Source of the DNA: Gnetum montanum
Taxonomy: Eukaryota; Streptophyta; Gnetopsida; Gnetales; Gnetaceae
DNA: 64,000 nucleotides
NCBI GenBank assembly: GCA_015680685.1
Contig: MNCI01005986.1
Location: 212,652-276,651 of the forward strand
Reading direction: 5' to 3'
This document shows positions 21,301-33,300 of the stretch, piece after piece. The translations under genes and the position numbers were made by a program. The notes beneath the pieces were generated by a model, which ran no database searches, had not been told where the DNA came from, and saw nothing but the letters and a program-made list of their open reading frames with translations. Each line of letters opens with the position of its first letter. Position 1 is the first letter of the stretch.

Positions 21301-24300
21301 GCGCGGACATGTGTCATCGTGCAAGATGTTGCGCCATTTCAGTACGGCGCGCACAGGTAGCGCCTCAGATTTGATAAGCCAGAGAAACATTTTGATTTTC
21401 TCGGGGAGCCGCCCGCACCAGATCCCCTGCCATCCGTCCTCCGAGGGGTATTTCTATGTCAGTATGGCGCGTGACTCGAGGTGGAGCCAACCCAAGGTCA
21501 TCATTGCTTGCGCGTGCTGGCAGATCGCCTGCCAAGGCCGCGAGGCGCGTGTTCCAAGCTCCCATCATCTTTAGGCCTATATGTATTTTGTGAATTTCTG
21601 AACATAAAGAATTGCTGAATTTAGTTTGATGACCCTCTTGAATGCTTACTCCTCAAATCTGAAACTTGATTTTTTTTTAATACCTTCTTAAGTTTAATTT
21701 TGATATTTTTCTATAAGTCCAATGGAGTAGGAGAAATCTAGAGTGCTAATTTATGGTTTTTATGATAATGATTTATTTATTCTGTGCTATTGGAAAATTG
21801 AATAGTTTGATTAAATTTTAGTGGTGTGCCTTATTATATTTATACTTAGAAGTGTTAAAATGAGATGATTTTGCATTATAAGTGTTGCTGGAAAAATAGA
21901 AAATATTATTATGTCATTGAATAGATTGGATATTGTTGTATCATTCATAGCTTGCATATTTTTTTCTTTGCAAGATGCTTCGAATCATACTAGATTCATC
22001 ATCAGTTGCAATTGATTTCTCAAGAGTTAGAAAGAGAATAAATATCATTGTAGTTAATGGCTAGTTGAGATGTAGCAAGTAACGGTTAGTTTTGGAAAAA
22101 ACACTTAGTTGTAGGAGAAAGGAAAAAGAAAGAAAAAAATTAAAGATATAACAGCTAAAATTTTTTTAAAAAAAAACTAGTTGTAGGAGAAAATAAATAG
22201 AAAAAAAAGGAACAAAATGTCATTTTCTTAAAAGATGTAACAGCTAAAATAAAAACGGCTAGTTGTAGAACAGACTGCAATCCATAATTGGCTGATGTCT
22301 TCCTATCTACTTGCAATACCAAGTTGTTTTTATGATTACGATGATTGATTTCAACAAAAAAAAAATATCTACAGGAACCAAATGATCTGAAAATAGCTTT
22401 CATAAAGTTAATAGAACTAAGAAGGCTAACAATCTACTGCTCAGCTCTCTGAAAAATCAGAGAAACATGAACATCAGGTATTAGACAGACAAGTTGCCCT
22501 ATAATCAATTAATTAATCAACCTTTTCAAATCAAAGAGATAGGTTAACTTTGTAGCAAATATTAAGAGACCTGGAAGCCAAAAAAAAAAAAGAGTTCAAG
22601 AAACAAACCTGTGAGAGTGCTTCTTTCTCCCCATTTAAAAAAACTTGTGATCCATGCATAATTCCTTCTTTTAGCTGAAGTGAAAGCATCCAACCCAATT
22701 ACAATCAAATAAAGGCTAGCATTACTAAAAGATATCAAAGTTGCAATTACGCTGTACCATTAGCAATACTAACCTTTATAGCCTTAATTTGGTCACCAAG
22801 TAAAGGAAGACACATCAATGCTCCAGAAACATGTTCACTTGACAATGAATATTTTGAGAAAAATGTATGTCTTAGCAGCCTTTTTGCAGATGGACGTCTC
22901 ATAGGATCTTTTGCTAAGCATTGAGTTATCATTTCTACAAAAGACTGACAAAAAAGGGGGAAAAAGAAGAATAAGAAGATCAAATGCTAAAATAAGTTCA
23001 TTTCGCTAAGCATTGAGTTATCATTTCTAAGAAAGACCTACAAAGAAAAGAGAAAATAGCAGAAGATCAAGTCATATGAAGGTATAGGACCACTGTGATG
23101 TATATACCTTAGAAAGCTTCTTACGTCTTCCATCAGAATTCCCTTGACTTCCTTTGTGCATGGCTATGTCTAAAACCTGTTTATCATTCATATGACATAA
23201 TTAGGACTTGCTATCATTATAGTTTATTATCTTCTAAACCTATCTGAAAACATAGATTTTTAAAAATGTCAGTAGTAACCTTTATTGGAGAGTTTTCTTT
23301 TAATGCTTCTGGGCCATGAGATAATTCCAAGGCAGTTACTCCGATAGACCAAATGTCAACTCTGCAACACAATATTTGCTTGGTAATGATTGAATTGGTA
23401 ATGACGATGCTCAATGAAAGAATAAAAATTAATGTCATTTCTTGGAAACAAATAAGGTCTCACTTAGGATTATGAACATTGGTTTGTTGGTTTAGCTCTG
23501 GTGCTGTCCTGTAAAATCACCACTTAAATACTAAGCATGCATGATTATTTGTTTTATAATTAATTAATATGGAAATACATCTTGTAGAGGGGAACATTCA
23601 CCAGAACGTGTTTCGATTTCTCGTGGAAAACCAAATATCTCCTAAACCCACCAAACCACTTGAATCAACTAAGATATTTGTAGCCTGAAAGAAACAGTGT
23701 ACTATATGGAGTTATACTTTATATAAATCAGATCTTATTTTGGACATTTAATTAAGCAATAGAACTGGAAAATGTAAATAAACTAAGAACCATATACTAC
23801 TATCATAAAATGCTATTCTTCACCTAGATAAGACTTCTTTTCCATATGGTAGTACAACTAGCAAGATAGGGAACATAAAATGATCTACAAGTCTTATGTT
23901 ACATTTTACAACTAAAATTAAGTAAATAAAATAAAATTTATACATATCAGGCTGCTGGAAGACATTACATTAGCAAGGTAATAGAAAGTAATAATCTGAA
24001 TAAATAAAATTTTCACGTGAATTTGTAAAATTAGATCCCTTCATCATTCATACCTAGAAAATGTTCTCATGAACATTTTTTATGGAAGAAATTTTATTAC
24101 ATCAACATATAACATGAAATAGCTGGCAAGTGCACTGAATATATAATTTTTAAAAGCACTTTACATACACATAATGTTTTGAAATATATAGTATACTTAA
24201 GTTCTAAAAATGAATAAATATCAAGATATCAAATATGTATATTTAACATGCATACAGAGCTCTGAGGGTCTCTGGTGCTTCTCACTCCAAATATAAAGAG

Positions 24301-27300
24301 GTAATTAAATCTCATGGCCCGTAATCTGGATCCATTTGTTAAGATTTCGCTTGGAATTCTAGAACACCAACATGCTTAACAAAGTTGCAAAGTTATTTAG
24401 CAAACTGATTTTCTTAGACAACTGCACGAAAAATACAATCTTCTTTTTAGAAGCCCAAATCTGTATTTTACTAAGCAAGGCCCATAGGTTTAGGTGAACA
24501 ACCTTTGCAAAGTTCCTATAGCAACTTCCCAATCGAATTCACCTTTGATAACCTTCTTGAAAATTTGAAACTTTGCCTGTAGGAAGCAAAGCTTCTTTCA
24601 ATTACCGTATCAAACCAACACCAACAAAGGAGCAAATATGCCAAACTAATTGTTAGTATCTATATTATGAACTATGTAAACATTTATGAAATTAAAGTTG
24701 TACTAGAGCACATCAGCAGCCACAATTATTCCCTCTACTATATTCAATCTACACGATGAACCCTTCTGTACTTAACTTCAAGTTTGGGCTGCTTAGTGTA
24801 ACAGAAATGTTCACTTATGAAGACACGCTAGGGTCATGAGCCATTAGCTAAGATTTTCATGAGCTTTCCTCAGGTAAACAACTGCAAATTTGGTTTGGTT
24901 TCTATGTTGTTGTTTTTCAGTTATTTGTTATCCTTGTTCTACTGTTAAAATTGATATAGATAGTGTTGCCAACCAAATCTGCAAAGAAAAAAGAAAAGAC
25001 ACGTTGCAAGGTGCCGGTGACTATCCTTCCTAACCCTTCGAGAGTAGATGTCTAAATACTCAACGTCCATCCCACAACAAGCAATGAAGGAACAAAAATA
25101 TGTCAGCAAATATGCCTCTCTATTCATTAAGAAACACACCTCTAAAAAGCCAATCCCTATTTCACAGAAAGCCTCTATTTGCAGCCTATCCTCATACGAA
25201 AATACATCTTATGTGAACAAACATTGTTCCCAGGGCATTTCCAAGCTTAAGAACTGGCTCTCCATGTGCATGTAATCAAATCCAACATCAACAAAATCAA
25301 ATACACACGCAATCACACAGCTGATTGATAGACCACCAAATACAAGAATGGAAACAAATTCAAATGATCACTTTTGAAGATTCAGAAGGGTAGAAACTAT
25401 ATACAGTGTTCAACTAACTCTGCAATTACAAGAACAGTTAAATAAAACATATTTGTTTACCTTTAACGAAGAGATGTGACCCAAAGGCAAAGACATAACA
25501 CTCTAGCAAAACAAAAACCACCTAATGAATTCTGCAATGAACATATACATCTATGAGACAGTCAACTGATTTTGAGCCTGATACAACCAAGATAGTATGC
25601 TGCTGAAGAAGTTAACTTTGAAGCAGACAGCAGCCAAAAAAAAACACCAAGATGCACAAACAAATGAAAAAAATAGAACAATCTATGAAGGGGCAGTTCA
25701 AGGAACACATTCACTCACTTACGCTAACATACACTCTGTTGAGCAATGCCTGCAATTGAAGCTGCAAAGTACCAGCTCAGCATAACTGAACTAGAGTTGC
25801 AGAAGCAACTTATTGTAGCTATTGGAAAACTTCACAGTGAAACTAAACACTGCAAATTTGGTCTTTAATCCATGTTCACTATTGAGCTAATTGTGAAGCC
25901 TTAGAACTCAATAAAGATGTCATCTTCGAGCTGCATCACTAAAGAACATGTTAGGTTACAAAGTAGCTGAGCTAACCAACTTAGTCAGTACTCCGAATGA
26001 ACCTATAGAATGTTAAAAATTTCAGAATGCAAAATGTATTATGGAATTGGTTAACAGTTGCAATCTTTTTCTATTGTGAAATTAGTTAATGATTAAACTT
26101 ATTTTGTTAAATGAAAGTTCTCAACATAATTTTCATCCTACGCAAAGGTTTTCCTAGTAAAATTGGTTATGAAACTTGTATTAAAACAATAATGAAAAAC
26201 CAACATACAAAATGATGGTGCCTTGGAAGGTGAAATTAAAGCAAAGAAAAAAAAAAGAGGACCAAATACTTAATATTGAAAACCCATGAAAACATCAATG
26301 TCATGGAAATAGCAAATAGTTAACAACGAATCCTTATTTAGGAATCACAGGTCAATGAGAAGAACACCATCCAATAAATTGACTAGAAAGTTTTTTTGTT
26401 ATGAAAGATACCCCATAATTGGAACCTATGCAAGTGAACACTATCTATGAATTGGCCTCTTTGGTCACCCCACTTATGAAAATGTTGAATTTCACATGCT
26501 GTGTATTGTACCCCAATCATCTTTGTTTCAGCCATTTGGAAGCTTCGGTGCAACATACATTTCCTTAGCAGTTGCCTACCAACTAGACAACATCATTCAA
26601 ACTGCTTGCAGCATTTGGCAATATTTTTGGCATAATCTTTGTATCATTTTGTTTTTGACATCAATTTCAATGTTTGGCATCATTTTGATGTCAAATTAAC
26701 AGCTCAACATCTAGAAGCTTTCAAAGTTTTCTTTGTGGACCCTAGTGCATCATTTATTTGTTTGTTTATAAAAAGAAGACCCAAAACATCATTTTGGGCA
26801 CCTCATCTCTCTCTGATCTCATCTATCTTTGATTTAAGATCTCTTATCGAATCAAGTCAAATCTAATCAAATTCTCTTTTAGACAAGGAGAAAATTTACA
26901 TCAGCAAATACATTGCATTTTCAAAGCTCATGTATCCCTTAGCAAACCCTATTGCCATCTAACATAATTGTACCTGGTTGATACATGAAGAAACCCTTCG
27001 ATCAAACCCAAACAATCTAGTTCAAGTACCTAAACTAATATTTATCTTGGAAGAAAACCTAATCAACCATACACATCAGAGATCAAGGTAACTCAGCTCC
27101 TCATCAGCAACCTCTGAGTCACCTAGTTCTTCTTTGAACATATTGCTGATCCACAAGTTCCAGCTTATTTTTATTTTTTATCCTTTTTTCTATTCCATTC
27201 TAAAACTCCCTCTTCCATAGACTGCAAAGAAGGGTTTTTCTTATCATTTGCTGTAAACATTTCCCTAGAAATAAAGGGCACAGATCCATTGTTTTGCCCA

Positions 27301-30300
27301 AAGATTCAATCGATAGAATTATGTTTTTTATCATTCTTCTACCGATCTATCTGCAAAACTATTTCTTTTTCCGTCTAACATCATTTCCATTTCTTTCATT
27401 TTTGATGTATTTAATTTTTAAATCGCTTTCTCTTGGCTTCAGCATTTATGTTGATATAACCAAAAAGTCCTCATTCGATTTGAAGATACATCTTCAGACC
27501 ATTTATGGTTATAGACAGTGTTGTACTGCCTTCTATTGTGTTAGTAATATTAGGAAAAGAAACGCAATTTTCCATACAAGCCATCATGAATTGGTCATGT
27601 CAATTCTTACCAAAACACCTCGTATAATTACAAAAGTTGTTATCCTTTATAGACATCATCAAGTTATATAAACTCGCTAGGTTCAACGGCTTATATGTGC
27701 CTATTGTTAACATGAAAGGACAAACTCATTCTACTTGGTAATGTCAACAAGAGTCACATTTTGACTCATTTTTAATAGCAATTAACCTTTAAGAACGTTT
27801 ACAGCTCCTTAGGCAAAGTAGATAATAAGAAGTTTTATACATAGGATATGAAATTCATTGAGCAACATACTTGGATTATAGGTCATTATTACAACTCAAC
27901 TCAAAATCCCTCCAAGTGCATTAGCAAGAATCATGCACAAGCAGATGCTTACTTTTTCATGAGTTAGTAAAGGTTCAATGTCCATGTGAAGCTACTATAT
28001 TGATAATGATCCATGTGAAGCTACTACCCTACACCAATGCACCCCCCAACTCCAAGCATGGTTTGGGTGCAACCGGATCAACTTGGGCTGTGTTGACAAA
28101 CCTTCGTTGATGCCTAAGCACTAACAAACCTCCTTTGGTTCCACACGAAAACTATAAATACCTAGGATGAGCCATCACACATATAAGCATTACTTTAATT
28201 TCATTTGGGCTTGTGGCGTCTGGTTTGTGTGAAGAGCCCTTCCTCCCTTTGATAAGTTGATTCCTTTCCTTGTCTTGTATGTGTTTTAAGTTGTTGCTTT
28301 CACAAGTGCAGCTAGACTTTATTAAAATGCTACCTTGCTTACATAAATTGGAACCATTTGGTTGATGTGGAGTCCAGTATCTACATGGTGAATAAAGCTC
28401 ATGGTTTTCCCTTGTTTCACCATTGATGCCTTAAATATAAAAACAACAAAAATATTTATTTAATTTCTATTTTATCAAGCTGCGACGATTCATCCTTATC
28501 CAAGGAGGTCATAACTATACAACATGATGTTGGGCCATCGAGGTTGTGAGAAAGAGCCATTTTAATTATATTTCATGTGTGGTGTGACAACTGTCCCCAA
28601 GAGGGATTACAACGTGAGCATTGTACCTATCCCCATGAGGGATTGCAATGCATGTGTGTTTATATTTGTTTTATTCTTATAATCATAAAATACATAAAAA
28701 TTATAAATATTCTCTCATCTTCTTCACCGTGGCAACATGAGTTTCATTGTATTATATTCATTATAATCCCTTTTATATTTATTGAATGCAATGATATACG
28801 AGTGTTTTTGGCAATCCACTCAACATCATCTTTGAAGCTTACAACTAGATCACATTGTGTTTCGTATGATAAATCCCATTGATCAAAACCAGCAAGACCC
28901 CTATCACTAGTGCCTTTGCCAAGGAAGGTGTTGGTGAATTGCCTTGAAATACTTGTACATTCACAATTTTCTTCTTTTTTAAGTTATTGATTTTGTAGGA
29001 AACAAAGGACCAAAGCAACCATGGCTGAGTTGAGCAATGAAAATAGATTGAAGTAGAAACCTCAATTGGTCTAAATATCTTTCAAAAACATAGTGAATGA
29101 GGCACCACCTCCTATCATGGTAAACTTTCATCACGACAAACTGGGACAATGGTGTGATGCACATGGACAATTTTGCAAGGAGCTTAGAGAAGCTACACCT
29201 ATTACCTTTGAGGAGGCTTTGTCCAATCAAGGCTTCATCAAGGATTTGGCATATTACAAACCCATGTCACCCCAACATTCAAAGTATGTTGCTCTTGGAA
29301 AGCAAGAGCTTTGTGATATGATTCTAGAGGAGGAGTATGAGCACATACATGTGGGGAAGCAAGCAGGACCTTCTCCTAGACACTCCCATTGCTACAACAT
29401 GAATGATTCTAGGGGATGGAGGTCCATGCACCTTTGTCCATGGGCTTTGAGCTATACTTGTAATGATCTAAAGTAGGACCTTCTCCTAGACACTCCCATT
29501 GCTACAACATGAATGATTCTAGGGGATGGAGGTCCATGCACCTTTGTCCATGGGCTTTGAGCTATACTTGTAATGATCTAAAGTAGTCCATCACTCCACA
29601 TTTGTCTTACCTACATTTGAATGGAGGTATTGATGGCTTGGATGAGGCATTATTCCTGTGGACCTACCAGGATCAAATTCATGAAGCAATGCACATCCCA
29701 CCTAAAAGCATTAAGGAAACCTTGATAAAAAAGGTTGATATGGCCAACATTCCCACATTCATTGGGCAGTTGCATGATGATCCGCAACTTCATGTTCAAA
29801 CATTTACCATCTCTTGTGAGCTATAGGGGTTGAATAGTGAGTGGTAGAAACTCCATCTCTTTCCCCACACACTCACTAATCATGCTAAAACGTGGCATCA
29901 AGCTCTACCATCTAACTCCATTCTTGGGCAGACATGTTAAAAGCTTTCAATGTCAAATTTCATTCTTATGTTTGAGTTGCAAACCTTAGAAAGAAGATAG
30001 CAAGATGGAAGCTAAATACCAATGAATCATAAGATGTGGCCCTAGAATGGTACAATGCCATGCTCAATCAATGTCCAAATCATGGGTTCAGTAGACGTGA
30101 CCAATTAATGCACCTGGTAGAAGAACTATAGCTACAAACTCGTGAAAGGGTAGCTATGTATGTCATAGGTGATCTCGACTAGAGGCTAGTGGCTTAAATT
30201 GTTGTTGTATTAGATGTTGTAGCTAAACTAGAAGGGTGGATATGTATGTCATGGGTGATCTCTACCAAAGGTCAGTGGCTCAACTTCTTGTTGTATTAGA

Positions 30301-33300
30301 TGTTGTAGCTAAACCAAAAGGCCAATAGCATAAGCATGTAACTATAGAGGAAGCCAAAATAGATCTCCAGTGTCAGAAGGATGTAAAGAATGTTGAATGT
30401 AAGATTCAACCTTCTAATACTATTGAAGCCCCTTGTTTAGGAAGGCATAAGAATGAAAAAGACTTTGGCGTACCTGGCCAATGTTATTAACAAGGTTTGG
30501 GATGTGCTAAATCAAAAGATAACATCAGGTTTCAAGAATTTGGAAAAAACAGTCATTGAAGTGGCTAGCAAAGTTAAAGCAAGGAGTAGGAGTAAGAGGC
30601 CTTACCATGATCAAATTTCATATCCTTCTGGTCCATTTTTTCAGCCACAACTTCAACAAGGGATGGAACTTGATCCTTGGAGTACTCCCTCTACATTGCA
30701 ACAATCTTCCTCATGTCATCCTTCTTCCTACCATGAAACTCAACAGCCTATGAGCCAAATACATCATGCAAAAACCCACCAATATTGGCCATATCCACCA
30801 CAACCATCTCAATGGCCATAGGTCCAACAATGTCCAGCATGACCTTCTATACATTACAAGAGGAAATTTTAAATCAACCATAGCGGGAACATGTCCAATT
30901 CCTTAATGAAAAGGTACTATCCTCAATTTCCATTATCATACACTATTGAGCAGTACCACAGTCATCATATTCCTTCCATGGCAAGATATTTATCACCTCA
31001 CATATGAAAGTGGTTTCGTAACAGAAAGAAGAAGACAACTTCCTATGAGGATTCATGTTCATCCTCTTCCTCACCATCATCTTCAAAGAAACAAGATCAA
31101 GGAGGGTATGCTTCTAAACAACAAGTTCAACAAGGTGCTTGTCAAGTGTCAGCCTTAAACTTAGCTGTGGGGGAAGAGTCTTGCATGTAATGGCTTTGGT
31201 GGTATTGTATGGTTTGCTTATTTGGAGTGTATTTTTGTGTGCATATTTTTGAAACTAACGATATGTCATTCTCTAATTTTTTTATTCATTTGGTTTGATA
31301 TTTCTTTTGAGTGTGTTTTGTGTATATAAGGAGAATCAATGAATGTGCTTTATGAATACTCACCTGATAAGCCAATAGTGGATGGGTGAGTTACAGATGT
31401 GATGATGATGCAAGAGTGCTAAATAGGTCCAAAGTGGAGCCTTGCTCAATGGAATGCCCATGCAACAAAATTTATCCACCCACTTTTCCTCTCCATCACC
31501 AATGAACCAAGCTCAAATTTAGCAAGGAGCTAAGACTTGCACTCTGAGTTGTTAAAGCTACTACTATTACAATCGTGGGTAGGTGGTGGGTCCACACCTT
31601 AGGGTGTCAGCTCTAGAATCCTAGAAGAGTGTTTAGTCATTGGCAAAGAAAGGGTGTGTCATTGAGGATCCTTGTGATCACTGTAATGGGTCTAATAGGT
31701 GTGAGTGGACCAAGGTGCACATGTTTGCCATGCCTAGCCACCATTAGTCAGAAGAGGTTCATGTTCCCATGAACCTATGCAAGCCATGCAGTGAGGGATG
31801 AATTCTCATGTTCGTACAAGTCGAAAACTCAAGGTGGTGATCTGGCACTTTAATCATTCCCATAGTTCTCATGCACCATTCAAAAATCCTTGTGATCACT
31901 GTAATGGGTCTAATAGGTGTGAGTGGACCAAGGTGCACATGTTTGCCATGCCTAGCCACCATTAGTCAGAAGAGGTTCATGTTCCCATGAACCTATGCAA
32001 GCCATGCAGTGAGGGATGAATTCTCATGTTCGTACAAGTCGAAAACTCAAGGTGGTGATTTGGCACTTTAATCATTCCCATAGTTCTCATGCACCATTCA
32101 AAAACCCTCTTCTCATGAAAGAAAAAAATGATGAGATCAAAAAAAATTGGAAAAATGATATATATGAATTAAAAGTAAAAAGAAAATCGATAGAAAAGAA
32201 AAAAAGGAGAAGATGAAAAAAAAAAGAAAGAAAAAAATGAATGAAAATGATTATGAAGAAGAGGTCATGGGAAAAGCAATATTATTCCAAGCTCTTTGGT
32301 CCACACAAATTGGTGTTTCTACCATCCCAAACCAATCCTAAATTGTTCAAGCAAGATTAAAATAAGTGGTTGAACCAATAACCATGCAAAGCCTATCTCA
32401 TGTTCAACTGGTTGCCTAGATCACTTAACTTCCAATGTAATGGTCTAAGACAACCTCTTGCTCATCCCTACCCATGGCCATGAAGGCCTCAAAGTCTCTC
32501 TCTTAGTGAACTTTGGTGACATCAAATGTTGCTTCCACCCAATTCCTAAATCCATTTGTTCCTTGGGGTCAAGAACATAACCCTTGACCTAAACCATGAC
32601 AATATCCACCATGAGAATCCAATTGCTTGGTCATGGCATTGTAATCACTGTTGGGATTGGGATTGGTTAGCGCAACTAGAGGGACCAATGAGAGGTTTCC
32701 GGTAAAGAAAAATTTAGGGAGCCTGTTATACATATGTCCATGGATGGAAGAAAACCAAACCGAAGTCTTGATTTCTAGATGATTTGCATTACATTGCTTT
32801 GGTTCAATTTCATCAATGGTTAGACTGTGGAACAATCAAGGCTAGATGGCATTAGTAGTTGCAAGTGTGACCCTGTGCTCAAAATGGGGAGTTGGAGGTC
32901 TATCCCTATTGTGTGGATGAGTAACAATGAAGGGATGCAGCAATGGATCTCTCACAAAATGCAAAACATGCTCACATGCTCCCATGAGCTAATTGAATGG
33001 TTGGCTGGGAATCCGATGATGTTGCGCTCTCACCTTCTCTCTCTTGTCTATCATTCAGTCTCCATCTCTTTTCTTTCCATCCTGTGCATCATAATATGTG
33101 GCAAGAAGTCAATCAAGCAAAGTAGAGAATGAGATTTGGCCATCCAAGGGAATGGACTCGCATTTAATGCTAATGTTTACTAGTTGTTGGGAATCCACAA
33201 GTGTCTCATCAATGGATTTCACAATGGTAAGTGTGGAATTCTATGTGATTTACCTCCTAGTCTTTAGGGATTTAGTTTCTCATTTTTAGAATCTTTGTAG

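Larger units (their letters stand above)
19447..21565 (-). mobile_element. 5'-truncated LINE carrying a coiled-coil plus J-domain-like module (copy E, fullest)
   Basis: A GC- and CpG-rich insertion in AT-rich intron DNA. Read on the minus strand it has: the RT zinc-binding domain (about 21480-21220), a 220-codon open C-terminal segment (21179-20517), a Pro-rich link, an E/Q/A-rich coiled coil (about 20420-20075), a J-like domain with HPD (about 20015-19830), a G/C-rich 3' UTR and a poly(A) tail (T-run 19447-19455). AAAGATG occurs on both sides (plus-strand CATCTTT at 19440-19446 and 21566-21572), a possible 7-bp target duplication. If correct, one insertion event carried the RT zinc finger and the J-like module together. 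Confidence 0.8.
29090..31160 (+). pseudogene. Gag of the LTR element in intron 2
   Basis: Plus-strand fragments [60 protein letters not shown], then [14 protein letters not shown] and [20 protein letters not shown]. The pattern of W, tandem short motifs and WYN fits the retrotransposon gag capsid fold. The sequence carries many stops and shifts plus two internal tandem duplications. Confidence 0.6.

Noticed and set aside
27294-27671. 125-codon plus-strand frame in intron 2
   Set aside because: AT-rich, Phe/Ile/Leu-rich, no domain and no splice or start support.
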